Assembly: GCF_014203545.1 (NCBI RefSeq)
Contig: NZ_JACHJG010000011.1
Location: forward strand, 124,001 to 188,000
Length of the DNA: 64,000 nucleotides
Direction: 5' to 3'
Source of the DNA: Streptomyces netropsis
GTDB taxonomy: Bacteria; Actinomycetota; Actinomycetes; Streptomycetales; Streptomycetaceae
Position 1 is the first letter of the stretch. Each line of letters begins with the position of its first letter. The position numbers and the translations under genes are program-made. The notes below the pieces were generated by a model that was not told where the DNA came from, did no database searches, and saw only the letters and a program-made list of their open reading frames with translations. Below, piece after piece: positions 32,781 to 40,220 of the stretch.

Positions 32781-33993
32781 TGGGAGCCAGGTCCGTGCCG
32801 GCGCCGCGACGGCGGACGGCGACCAGGTCCGGACGGGCCCCGCCGGCGTCCGCGCGGGTCTCGCCGGCCGGTGCCGGACTCTCCGCCTCCGGGGCGCCCG
32901 TGGTCTCGGCCGCCGCCCCGGTGTCTCCGTCCCCACAAGGACCGCAGCCGCCGCCCCCGTGCCCGCCGCAGCCGGACGCCACCGCGTCGGCCCGGTGCTC
33001 GGGCAGCGTCGTGGTGTCGGTGCCCTCCACCTCGAAGCCGGCGTCCGCGATCATGTCGAGGTCCGCCTTGCCCTCCTGGCCCTCACTGGTCAGATAGTCG
33101 CCGAGGAAGATCGAGTTGGCGAGGTGCAGCGCGAGCGGCTGCATCGACCGCAGGTGCACCTCGCGGCCGCCCGCCAGCCGTACCTCCACGTCCGGGCAGA
33201 CGAACCGCACCATCGCCAGGATGCGCAGCGCGCGCTGCGGGGTGAGGTTCCACTCCTTGGCCAGCGGGGTCCCCTCGAAGGGGATGAGGAAGTTGACCGG
33301 CACCGAGTCCGGGTCCAGCTCGCGCAGCGCGAAGACCACGTCCACCAGGTCCGCGTCGCTCTCGCCCATGCCGGCGATCAGCCCGGAGCAGGCGGACATC
33401 CCCGCCGCCTGGGCCTGCTGCACGGTGTCGACGCGGTCGGCGAAGGTGTGCGTGGTGGTGATGTCGCCGTACGTCGCCTCGGAGGTGTTGAGGTTGTGGT
33501 TGTAGGCGTCGGCTCCGGCGGCGCGCAGCCGCTCGGCCTGTCCGTCGGTCAGCAGCCCGAGGCACGCGCACACCTCGACGTCCTCGTTCTGCTCCTTGAT
33601 CGCCTCGATGGTCTTCGAGACCCGGTCGATGTCCCGGTCCGTCGGGCCGCGCCCGCTGGCGACCAGACAGACCCGCTTCGCACCGCCGGCGACGCCCGCG
33701 GCCGCCGCCTTCGAGGCGTCGTCCGGCTTGAGCCAGGTGTACTTGAGGATCTCGGCCTTGGAGCCCAGTCGCTGCGAGCAGTACGAGCAGTCCTCGGGGC
33801 AGAGCCCGGACTTGAGGTTGACGAGGTAGTTCAGCTTCACCCGCCGTCCGAACCACCGGCGGCGCACCTTGCCCGCCGCGGCCACCACATCGAGCAGGTC
33901 GTCATCGGTCGTCGCCAGTACGGCGAGCGCCTCTTCGCGGGTCGGCAGCTCCCGCCGCAACCCCTTGTCCACCAGCGTGTTCAGCAGGTCCAT
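32773..33993 (-). CDS. bioB: Biotin synthase with Cys/Gly-rich C-terminal tail
   Basis: BioB is a radical SAM enzyme that inserts sulfur into dethiobiotin. The 406-residue protein carries the 4Fe-4S motif Cys65-x3-Cys69-x2-Cys72 (CPEDCSYC) and typical downstream motifs YNHNLNTSEATYG, GLIAGMGESDADLVD and LANSIFLGDYLTSEG. Beyond the normal end (near residue 335) there is an extension of about 70 residues, first Cys/Gly/His-rich (GCGGHGGGGCGPCGDGD) and then Ala/Pro-rich. Extensions of this kind occur in streptomycete BioB; the metal-binding look is an observation and the role is unknown. bioA follows with overlap. Confidence 0.93.
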   Translation of the reverse strand: MDLLNTLVDKGLRRELPTREEALAVLATTDDDLLDVVAAAGKVRRRWFGRRVKLNYLVNLKSGLCPEDCSYCSQRLGSKAEILKYTWLKPDDASKAAAAGVAGGAKRVCLVASGRGPTDRDIDRVSKTIEAIKEQNEDVEVCACLGLLTDGQAERLRAAGADAYNHNLNTSEATYGDITTTHTFADRVDTVQQAQAAGMSACSGLIAGMGESDADLVDVVFALRELDPDSVPVNFLIPFEGTPLAKEWNLTPQRALRILAMVRFVCPDVEVRLAGGREVHLRSMQPLALHLANSIFLGDYLTSEGQEGKADLDMIADAGFEVEGTDTTTLPEHRADAVASGCGGHGGGGCGPCGDGDTGAAAETTGAPEAESPAPAGETRADAGGARPDLVAVRRRGAGTDLAPNA

Positions 33994-34141
33994 GGCGCCG
34001 ATCCTCGCTTACGGCAGCACTCCCGGCCAAGGTAGAGATCGCACAACGGGTGCCGATTCATGTGTGTGTATTGCCACACCCTGCCCAGGCCCCTCGGCGG
34101 CTACGTTCTATGCAAACCCCACAGAACGCGAAGGACGGCCG

Positions 34142-35311
34142 ATGCCCCAGGATCCGTTCGACTGGATCGACGCGGAGCACGAGCGGCGACTGGCCGCCGG
34201 GCTCGTACGGACCCTACGGCCGCGGTCGGCCGACTCGTCGCTCATCGATCTGGCCGGGAACGACTACCTGGGCCTCACCCGTCATCCCGAGGTCACCGCG
34301 GCCGCCGCCGACGCGGCCCGCCGCTGGGGCGCGGGGGCCACCGGCTCCCGGCTGGTCACCGGCACCACCGCCCTGCACGCGCGGCTGGAGGAGAGCCTCG
34401 CCGACTTCTGCGGCTTCGAGGCGGCGCTCGTCTTCTCCTCCGGGTACGCCGCGAACCTCGCCGCGGTCACCGCCCTGTGCGGTCCGTCGACGATGTCCGG
34501 TGTGTCCCCTTCAGTCCCCCTTGTCGTCTCCGACGCCGGTAATCACGCCTCGCTCATCGACGGCTGCCGGCTCGCACGTGCCGAGACGGCCGTCGTTCCG
34601 CACGCCGACCCGGAAGCGGTCCGCAAGACCCTGGAGGCGCACGAGGGCCGCGCCCTCGCCGTCACCGACTCCGTCTTCTCCGTGGACGGCGACGCCGCAC
34701 CGCTGGCCGCGCTCGCCGAGGCGTGCCGGGAGCACGGCGCGGCGCTGCTGGTGGACGACGCGCACGGACTCGGCGTCCTCGGCGAAGGCGGCCGGGGCGC
34801 GGTGCACGCGGCGGGCCTGGCGGGGGACGCGGACGTCGTCGCCACGGTCACCCTGTCGAAGTCACTGGGCAGCCAGGGGGGCGCGGTGCTCGGCCCCGCC
34901 CGCGTCATCCGGCACCTCGTCAGTCACGCGCGCACGTTCATCTTCGACACCGGCCTGGCCCCGGCGGCGGTGGGCGGCGCGCTCGCGAGCCTCGAGGTGC
35001 TGCGCCGCGAGCCGGGGCGCGCTGCCCGGGTGCGGTACGTCGCCGGCGAGCTGCACCGGAGGGTGACGGCGGCGGGGCTGACGGCGGTACGGCCCGACGC
35101 GGCGGTGGTGTCCGTGCGGGCCCCCTCGCCGGAGGCCGCCGTGCGATGGGCGGCCGACTGCCGCACCGCCGGGCTCGCGGTCGGCTGTTTCCGCCCCCCG
35201 TCCGTGCCCGACGGAATCTCGCGGCTGCGGCTGACGGCGCGCGCGGACCTCACGGACCGGCAGATCGAGGAGGCGGCCGACACGGTCCTGCGGACCGCGC
35301 CGGCCGCCTGA
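34142..35311 (+). CDS. bioF: 8-amino-7-oxononanoate synthase
   Basis: BioF condenses pimeloyl-ACP or pimeloyl-CoA with alanine. The 389-residue PLP enzyme of the alpha-oxoamine synthase family shows LIDLAGNDYLGLTRHPEV, GSRLVTGTTALHARLEE, DAGNHASLIDGCRL, LLVDDAHGLGVLGEGG (PLP Asp and His) and ATVTLSKSLGSQGG (Schiff-base Lys). ATG 34142 follows GAAGGA. It is divergent from bioB across 148 bases; I saw no obvious BirA-type or BioQ-type operator there, only short GTGTG/CACAC arms near 34062-34078. It converges with the DUF397 gene three bases past its stop. Confidence 0.92.
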   Translation: MPQDPFDWIDAEHERRLAAGLVRTLRPRSADSSLIDLAGNDYLGLTRHPEVTAAAADAARRWGAGATGSRLVTGTTALHARLEESLADFCGFEAALVFSSGYAANLAAVTALCGPSTMSGVSPSVPLVVSDAGNHASLIDGCRLARAETAVVPHADPEAVRKTLEAHEGRALAVTDSVFSVDGDAAPLAALAEACREHGAALLVDDAHGLGVLGEGGRGAVHAAGLAGDADVVATVTLSKSLGSQGGAVLGPARVIRHLVSHARTFIFDTGLAPAAVGGALASLEVLRREPGRAARVRYVAGELHRRVTAAGLTAVRPDAAVVSVRAPSPEAAVRWAADCRTAGLAVGCFRPPSVPDGISRLRLTARADLTDRQIEEAADTVLRTAPAA

Positions 35312-35314
35312 CGC

Positions 35315-35587
35315 TCAACTCCTGGTGGTGGTCCCGTCGGACCGGTCGGCCCCGCGGCGGCGGCCGAGGCCGCCGCCGCAGAGGTCTCCCACGAACGAGG
35401 ACCACGCGGCGGGCGAGAACGACAGGACGGGGCCGGCCGTGCGCTTCGAGTCCCGCACGGCCAGCAGGTCCGGACCGAGCGGGGCCGTCTCGACGCAGTT
35501 GTTCATTCCGGTGCTGTAGCTGCTGCGCCGCCACTTCGCGGCCCGCAGAGCCGAAGGGGAAGGGGCATAGCGCGGCATTGCGGACAT
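35315..35587 (-). CDS. DUF397 domain protein
   Basis: 90 residues containing the short DUF397 signature: WRRSSYSTGMNNCVETAP, then LLAVRDSKRTAGPVLSFSPA and AWSSFVGDL. These small proteins are typically encoded beside an XRE-type regulator and an anti-sigma-like ATPase in streptomycetes (whiJ/abaA-like clusters) and are thought to modulate the regulator. Here the XRE gene ends only nine bases upstream on the same strand, so the two are one operon. Confidence 0.87.
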   Translation of the reverse strand: MSAMPRYAPSPSALRAAKWRRSSYSTGMNNCVETAPLGPDLLAVRDSKRTAGPVLSFSPAAWSSFVGDLCGGGLGRRRGADRSDGTTTRS

Positions 35588-35596
35588 AGTGCCTCC

Positions 35597-36475
35597 TCAC
35601 GTGCCGTCATGGAGCCCGGCGATGTAATCCAACGAGTTCTCGTGCGAGAGGGCGCGGGTCCGCAGAGTGGCGAAAGCGGAACCGTACGCCCGGAGGTCTT
35701 CTTTCCGCTCCAGATAGAGGCTACTCGTCAAGTGGTCGAGAACAACCACATCCAGATCGGCAATGCGCGGAAATGAGAAGATAACGAAAGGGCCGGTGAT
35801 GCCGATATGGCTGCCGGCGGAGAACGGGAGCACATGCAGTCGCACATGCCGCATCTGTCCCGTGGTCACCAGATGCCGTAACTGCCCCGCCATCACCTCA
35901 CGGCCGCCCACTTCGTGGCGCAGCACCGCCTCGTCCAGCACCGCGCACAACTCCAGCGGACGCTCGCCCCGCAGCACCGACTGGCGGGCCATCCGCACCC
36001 GCACCAACTCCTCGACCTGCTCCGGAGGCGGGTCGTTCAGCGCCGCGCGGGTCACCGCGCGCGCGTACTCCGGCGTCTGCAGCAGCCCCGGCACCACCGT
36101 GGTCTCCAGGGTGCGCAAGTGGGAGGCCTCGGACTCCAGGCTGATGAAGTCCAGATAGGCGGGTGGCAGCCGGTCGCGGTAGGCGTACCACCAGCCCCGC
36201 CGTGCCCCCGCGCCCTCGCCCGGATCCGCCGACCCCGCGCCGCACAGCGCCCCCAGCAGCGCGCGCAGTTCCGGGTCGGTCACCTTGTAGGCATCCAGCA
36301 ACAGGGCGACGTCCGAGGGCTTCACGCCACTGCAGCCCGTCTCGATCCGGCTCACCTTCGACTGGTGCCAGCCCACCGCGCAGGCCGCCTCCCGGCTGGT
36401 CAGCGCGGCCAGTTCACGCTGGCGGCGCAGCTCCGCGCCGAGCTTGCGTCGACGCACCGCGGGTCCGTAGCGCAT
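35597..36475 (-). CDS. XRE-family regulator of the WhiJ/Scr1 type
   Basis: 292 residues. Residues 10-70 form a Cro/CI-type helix-turn-helix (LRRQRELAALTSREAACAVG, HQSKVSRIETGCSGVKPSDV). The remaining 220 residues are a DUF5753-like domain (WYAYRDRLPPAYLDFISLES, TVVPGLLQTPEYARAVTRAA, LRHLVTTGQMRHVRLHVLPF). This is the standard architecture of the large Streptomyces family that includes WhiJ. It starts at ATG 36475, with AAGGGA upstream; a further upstream ATG at 36529 is not supported. With DUF397 and the divergent ATPase gene it forms a developmental-type triad. Confidence 0.87.
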   Translation of the reverse strand: MRYGPAVRRRKLGAELRRQRELAALTSREAACAVGWHQSKVSRIETGCSGVKPSDVALLLDAYKVTDPELRALLGALCGAGSADPGEGAGARRGWWYAYRDRLPPAYLDFISLESEASHLRTLETTVVPGLLQTPEYARAVTRAALNDPPPEQVEELVRVRMARQSVLRGERPLELCAVLDEAVLRHEVGGREVMAGQLRHLVTTGQMRHVRLHVLPFSAGSHIGITGPFVIFSFPRIADLDVVVLDHLTSSLYLERKEDLRAYGSAFATLRTRALSHENSLDYIAGLHDGT

Positions 36476-36740
36476 GGGTATTCCCTTTCGGCCAAGGTGA
36501 ACACGTCCACATCCATACGTCAGTGTCAATAGACCAGTGCGCTGCCCAAATGTGGTTTCTCCCGGCAGAGTTCACCGCTTCGAGCGACAGATATATGCAT
36601 TTTCCGGTGGATCGCTCACTCTCGGACGCCGACGGTGGCACTCTGTCACGAAGAGCCGTCCGAGACCGCTCCCGACTTCACCGCGTCAGTGCCCTGCGTC
36701 ACGCGTCGGAGTCCGGCCTCGGTGGGAAAGGGACAGCGCC

Positions 36741-37169
36741 ATGGCGGATCACCAGGAAGCAACCGTAACCCTGCCGAGCGCCCCCGCCTCGGTGTCCGAC
36801 GCGCGCCGCTATGTCGCGCGTGTACTGGCGGAATGGGGGCTGGCGGACGGCACCGAGGACGCCGACACGGTTCGGCTGATCGTCTCCGAACTCGCCACCA
36901 ACGCCGTGCAGCACACTCTCGGCCAGTCGCCCACGTTCACCGTGGACGTCCGGCTCGACCGGGAGGAGCAGCTGCGCATCGGCGTCACGGACAGTCACCC
37001 CCGCCATCCGAGAAGGCTGCCCGCCGCCGTCCAGCAGGACAACGGCCGCGGCATGGTCATCATTCGGTGTCTGACCGCCGAGCGGGGCGGCAGACTGTCG
37101 GTCACCCCGACGGCCGACGGCGGTAAGACGGTCTGGATCTGTCTGCCCTGGACCGTGCCCGTGCGATGA
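36741..37169 (+). CDS. Anti-sigma-like ATP-binding protein (HATPase_c, RsbW-type)
   Basis: 142 residues of the small GHKL kinase fold. The N-box is VRLIVSELATNAVQHTLG and the G-boxes are GVTDSHPRHPRRLP (degenerate) and QQDNGRGMVIIRCLTAERGG; the C-terminal strand is GKTVWICLPW. These proteins usually act as anti-sigma factors or partners of XRE/DUF397 proteins in streptomycetes. It is divergent from the XRE gene; the 265-base spacer is AT-rich near 36590 and must contain both promoters. The sigma target is unknown. Confidence 0.85.
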   Translation: MADHQEATVTLPSAPASVSDARRYVARVLAEWGLADGTEDADTVRLIVSELATNAVQHTLGQSPTFTVDVRLDREEQLRIGVTDSHPRHPRRLPAAVQQDNGRGMVIIRCLTAERGGRLSVTPTADGGKTVWICLPWTVPVR

Positions 37170-37199
37170 CCGCCCGGCGCGCGGCTGTGGGCCGGGCGG
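37170..37199 (+). terminator. Hairpin terminator after the ATPase gene
   Basis: CCGCCCGGC (37170-37178) pairs with GCCGGGCGG (37191-37199) immediately after the stop codon, with a 12-base loop and no T-run. Confidence 0.6.
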
Positions 37200-37529
37200 T
37201 GGGCCCCGTGGCCGTCGAGGAGGCCGAGGGGTCCACCACCCGGCCCAGGGGCTCGCACCGTGATCGCACGGTGCTCGCGGACAAGGCGGGTTGAGCTGCT
37301 CGGGCAGGTCACCGGCGGGCAGGCGCGCCCTTGCCCGTTCCGGATCGATGCCGGTGAGGACGACCGTGTGCCCGGTTGGGGCCGGCGGCCCCGCGTCGCG
37401 AACGAGGGGCCGCGGCACCACAGTCGTGTCCGCCGTCGGCGGGTGGGAACACACCCGTTGCCGCGTCGGCGCACAGGGAGGCGAGGAAGGTGGCGGGGGC
37501 GGCCGTCGCGGCACGCCACCGCCGCACGC
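37200..37529. other. Intergenic stretch, no gene recognised
   Basis: About 330 bases between the ATPase terminator and the NlpC/P60 gene. Open frames exist on both strands but none has a ribosome binding site, family likeness or convincing third-position bias. A minus-strand stretch (VVLTGIDPERARARLP) has protein-like composition and could be a relic, but it cannot be placed. Confidence 0.3.
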
Positions 37530-38000
37530 TCAGTTCACGCGGCCGTAACTGACGCTTCTGGTCCAGATCCGCTCGTGGCGGACGACCGCGCCGGTCTTGG
37601 GGGCGTGCAGGATCTTGCCGCTCCCGACGTAGATGCCCACGTGATAGACGCCGCCGGTGGAGTGGAAGAACACCAGGTCCCCGCGTTGGCGGGCGGAGCC
37701 GGGTACATGGCGGACGCGGTTGTACTGGGCGGCGGCGGTGCGGGGCAGCTTTTTGCCGACCCGCTTGTACGAGTACTGGGTCAGCCCCGAGCAGTCGAAG
37801 CTGTACGGTCCTGTCGCGCCCCACTGGTAGGGAGCGCCCTGCTTCGATTCCGCTATCTGCAGGGCGAGGGTGGAGAGGTTCGCGGCCTCGGCGTCGGGTG
37901 AACCGCCGGGTACCAGCACCGAGGCGCCGACGGCTGCGAGGGTGAGGGCCGAGGCGGCCTTGGCCCTGGAGAACTTCGTTGGTCGTTTGTGCGCGGCCAT
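37530..38000 (-). CDS. Secreted NlpC/P60 peptidoglycan hydrolase
   Basis: 156-residue precursor. Residues 1-40 are a signal peptide (basic MAAHKRPTKFSRAKAA, then LTLAAVGASVLVP, cleavage near AEA). The NlpC/P60 domain follows: APYQWGATGPYSFDCSGLTQ contains the catalytic Cys, RQRGDLVFFHSTGGVYHVGI the catalytic His, and HAPKTGAVV the third polar residue. It cleaves peptide cross-links or stems in the wall. The start at ATG 38000 is preferred to TTG 38006. The leader contains a c-di-AMP riboswitch at 38015-38195, tying expression to osmotic or wall homeostasis. Confidence 0.9.
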   Translation of the reverse strand: MAAHKRPTKFSRAKAASALTLAAVGASVLVPGGSPDAEAANLSTLALQIAESKQGAPYQWGATGPYSFDCSGLTQYSYKRVGKKLPRTAAAQYNRVRHVPGSARQRGDLVFFHSTGGVYHVGIYVGSGKILHAPKTGAVVRHERIWTRSVSYGRVN

Positions 38001-38014
38001 ACGCAACCCTTCGT

Positions 38015-38195
38015 CTGCCGCCTATGAAGGATGACCTGTCGGGTTCGGGCAGGCGAAGATGCCCGGCCGCCGAGGCGGCTTCACCCCAAGGGACGACCAG
38101 TGGTGCCGGTCGTCCCGCCGTAATCGGGTCCTCCACTCCTGCCGATGCACTCGTGTCGACCAGTCATCCGGGCGGCGGCAGGATTCGGCGTCCGC
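38015..38195 (-). ncRNA. c-di-AMP (ydaO-yuaA type) riboswitch
   Basis: On the minus strand, upstream of the NlpC/P60 gene, conserved blocks of the ydaO riboswitch appear in order: CCGAATCCTGCCG (near 38189-38177), GGAGTGGAGGACCCGAT, then CCTTGGGGTGAAGCCG (near 38092-38077), and finally CCCGAACCCGACAGGTC with ATAGGCGG (38050-38018). Established: in actinobacteria this class binds c-di-AMP and sits before rpf and NlpC/P60 wall hydrolase genes, usually acting as an off switch. Boundaries are approximate. A hairpin CCCCGCC/GGCGGGG at 38204-38222 lies just upstream. Confidence 0.85.
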
Positions 38196-38509
38196 CCGGA
38201 CCGCCCCGCCGCGGTGGCGGGGTCTTGTCGTCGCCTGGATCTTGGCGCAGCCGCGGCACGGATTCCGAGAGGATCCGGTGATATGTGAGCCTGGTCACCT
38301 CTGGCGGGTTCGGGTGGACACCGGACGGTTTGACGACCACCGCTCAACCCTGTTGAGCCCTTCACCTGCGGCGAGTTGATCTCCGCGATCGCATCGTGCG
38401 CGCACGGCTCGGATCGATCACTGCGCGATGTCTACGCAGGGTCCGCTGTCTGCGGGAGATCGCGTTGAGGTGTCGCCCGGCCGGTCGTTCCGGCGCGCGT
38501 CCGGGCTCA
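38196..38509. other. Promoter-side region of the riboswitch gene; no gene recognised
   Basis: No open frame with coding character is seen. It should contain the NlpC/P60 promoter on the minus strand, and the 38510 gene ends at its right edge. Short arms around 38204-38222 form a 7-bp hairpin with loop GCGGT. Confidence 0.35.
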
Positions 38510-38818
38510 TCAACCCGGCGTGTTCGGCGGCATGGTGACCCGTGCGGCCCGCCGCTCCCCGTCCAGGACCAGCATCGCCCGCGCGAGTGTTCCGGTGTGC
38601 ATCTCGCGTTCGCCACGCTCGTGCATGAGCGTCAGCGCGTCGCGCAGTCCCGCCGCCGCGACCGCGAGAGCCTGCGCCGCCCGTAGCCCGGCGTACGTGT
38701 CATGCGCGCGGGCCGGGTTGATCCGGCCCAGGAGATCCAGTACTTCCAGATACCGGTCCACCAACTCGCCCTCGGCGCGGGTCAGGGCGGGCAGGGGTGG
38801 CAGTTGGGGCGGCCACAT
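38510..38818 (-). CDS. Small conserved helical protein cotranscribed with clpP paralogue
   Basis: 102 residues, start MWPPQLPPLPALTRAEGELV. It is predicted mostly helical (VDRYLEVLDLLGRI, LRAAQALAVAAAGLRDALTL), with no membrane segment or recognised motif. Its ATG lies seven bases past the clpP stop, and its ribosome binding site GAGGTGA overlaps that stop, so the two are translated from one mRNA. I do not recognise the family; an adaptor or regulator of the atypical ClpP is conceivable from context only. Confidence 0.6.
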   Translation of the reverse strand: MWPPQLPPLPALTRAEGELVDRYLEVLDLLGRINPARAHDTYAGLRAAQALAVAAAGLRDALTLMHERGEREMHTGTLARAMLVLDGERRAARVTMPPNTPG

Positions 38819-38824
38819 CGCGGC

Positions 38825-39460
38825 TCACCTCGCGCCGAGCGGCGCGCCCGGGCCCTTGCGGCTCGAGGTGAGCCGGTCGACCAGTCCGTAGGCCACCGCT
38901 GCCTCGGCGTCGAAGACCGTGTCCCGATCGATGTCCCGGTCGACCTGCTCCGCGCTCTGCCCCGTGTGCCGCACCAGCATCTGCGCCAGCGTGTCGCGCC
39001 TGCGCGACATCTCCCGCGCCTGGATCTCCAGATCGGAGGGCTGCCCCTGGACCGGCTCGTCGAGGGACGGCTGCTGGACGAGGACACGCGCGTTCGGCAG
39101 CGCCAGCCGTTTGCCCGGGGTGCCGGCGGTGAGCAGTACGGCGGCGGACGAGGCGGCCTGGCCCAGGCAGATCGTCTCCACGTCGCAGCCGATGTAGCGC
39201 ATCGTGTCGTAGACGGCGCACATGGCGGAGAAGGAGCCGCCTGGGGAGTTGATGTAGAGCGAGATGTCCTGCTCGGGCGCCGCGTGTTCGAGGTACATGA
39301 ACTGCGCGATCACATCGCTGGCACAGGTGTCGTCGATCTGCGTGCCCAGAAAGACGATGCGCTCGGACAGCAGCTTGGAGTACGGGTCCATCGTGCGGGC
39401 GCCGGTGCTCGTGCGCTCGGTGAACTCGGGCAGGACGTAGCGGGCTGTGGGTCGGTGCAT
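38825..39460 (-). CDS. clpP: ClpP-like protein lacking the catalytic histidine
   Basis: 211 residues of the ClpP serine peptidase family. The nucleophile is kept (Ser104 in CLGQAASSAAVLLTAG) and so is the acid (Asp180 in DIDRDTVFDAEAA). The catalytic His of RVMIHQP is Gln129 here: LPNARVLVQQPS, codon CAG at minus positions 39076-39074. The oligomerisation region LYINSPGGSFSAM is intact. The protein may therefore be an inactive or modified ring partner, like ClpR-type subunits. ATG 39460 follows GAGGAG. A palindrome TGTAC-N5-GTACA sits just upstream. This is one of several clpP paralogues expected in a streptomycete. Confidence 0.85.
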   Translation of the reverse strand: MHRPTARYVLPEFTERTSTGARTMDPYSKLLSERIVFLGTQIDDTCASDVIAQFMYLEHAAPEQDISLYINSPGGSFSAMCAVYDTMRYIGCDVETICLGQAASSAAVLLTAGTPGKRLALPNARVLVQQPSLDEPVQGQPSDLEIQAREMSRRRDTLAQMLVRHTGQSAEQVDRDIDRDTVFDAEAAVAYGLVDRLTSSRKGPGAPLGAR

Positions 39461-39485
39461 GACGGCACTCCTCGTCCGTAAAAAA

Positions 39486-39500
39486 TGTACAGGACGTACA
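39486..39500. promoter_or_regulatory. Palindromic operator-like site between clpP paralogue and a regulator relic
   Basis: TGTAC-AGGAC-GTACA is a perfect 5+5 inverted repeat in the divergent region, 26 bases from the clpP start. Its form is typical of TetR-family operators. A decayed TetR-like N-terminus begins 20 bases to the right. Confidence 0.5.
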
Positions 39501-39510
39501 GATCGTTAGG

Positions 39511-39725
39511 ATGGTGAGCATGGCCCAACGGGGCCCGGCGCGGCAACGGATCCGACGCGGTTTCGCTCTGGGCGTGAGCGCCCAGGCGCCGGGCGGCGGG
39601 CCCGTGATCGGTCCACGCGGCGTGCGGACTCTGCGGGCGAGTGTGAGGAGGAGGCCCCTGACCTGGCGTTTCTCTGCTTTTCAGGGATCCCGCGGACATC
39701 GCGGCAGACAATTAAGCTGGTGGGC
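39511..39725 (+). pseudogene. Possible relic of a TetR-family regulator N-terminus
   Basis: An ATG (39511 or 39520) opens MAQRGPARQRIR, which looks like the first residues of TetR regulators (MAxRGPxRQRILDAA), but the reading then becomes low-complexity Arg/Gly-rich sequence without a helix-turn-helix. With the palindrome at 39486-39500 this suggests a lost divergent repressor of the clpP paralogue. The similarity is short, so confidence is low. Confidence 0.25.
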
Positions 39726-40025
39726 ATGGCCTACGAAATTCCTGTGACGCAAGCCCGCGCCGAGCTGGCGGAGCTGATCAACCGCGTTGTCTACGGCGGC
39801 GAGCGGGTGGTCGTCACGCGCCATGGGAAGCCGCTGGTCGCCCTGGTGTCCGCCGCTGACCTGCAACGACTCGAAGAGAGCGAGGCCGGGGCGGAGGCCG
39901 GGGCCGAGGAGCAGGTGATCAGCACGGTCTCCGCCGTGCACACCATGCCGTCCGTGCCCGAGGACCGGGGCCGGTTCGGCCTCGCCGCCGAGTACCGGAG
40001 GCCGGACGTGCCGCCGCGGCACTGA
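39726..40025 (+). CDS. Phd/YefM-type antitoxin (orphan)
   Basis: 99 residues. The N-terminal Phd fold is clear: MAYEIPVTQARAELAELINR, then VVYGGERVVVTRHGKPLVAL. The C-terminal tail (residues 50-99) is acidic, then Pro/Arg-rich, and would be disordered until it binds a toxin. No toxin gene follows: the next gene is ureA, 195 bases downstream. There is no strong ribosome binding site, and the AT-rich ACAATTAA at about 39708-39715 could be a -10 for leaderless translation from ATG 39726 (or GTG 39720). It may be a solitary antitoxin or a repurposed repressor. Confidence 0.8.
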   Translation: MAYEIPVTQARAELAELINRVVYGGERVVVTRHGKPLVALVSAADLQRLEESEAGAEAGAEEQVISTVSAVHTMPSVPEDRGRFGLAAEYRRPDVPPRH

Positions 40026-40077
40026 GGGCCGGCGGCCCACCACCGGTGACCTCTGGCCATGGCTTTGCAAAGAGTCA

Positions 40078-40094
40078 GTTAACGCGTTGGAAAA
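40078..40094 (+). promoter_or_regulatory. Candidate GlnR half-box upstream of ureA
   Basis: GTTAAC, 6 bases, GAAAA (40078-40094) fits the GTnAC-n6-GAAAC half of streptomycete GlnR boxes. Only one half is convincing. GlnR control of ureA is established in S. coelicolor; for this site it is inference. Confidence 0.4.
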
Positions 40095-40220
40095 GCTTGC
40101 GCCCTAATCTGCAATCCCAGGCCGTCGGGGGAAGAACCCCAGGTCAACAGTGTGTAGAACTCAGGTGTGCCTCCGCCGCGTTCAGCAGCGAGGTCCTGGT
40201 TCGTCAGTGAGGTGGGACGC

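Noticed and set aside
33994..34141. BirA or BioQ operator between bioB and bioF
   Set aside because: Neither a BioQ-type TGAAC/GTTCA palindrome nor a long BirA-like inverted repeat is present; only short GTGTG/CACAC arms are seen.
40026..40220. Toxin gene partnering the Phd antitoxin
   Set aside because: No open frame of toxin size on the same strand; the next gene is ureA.
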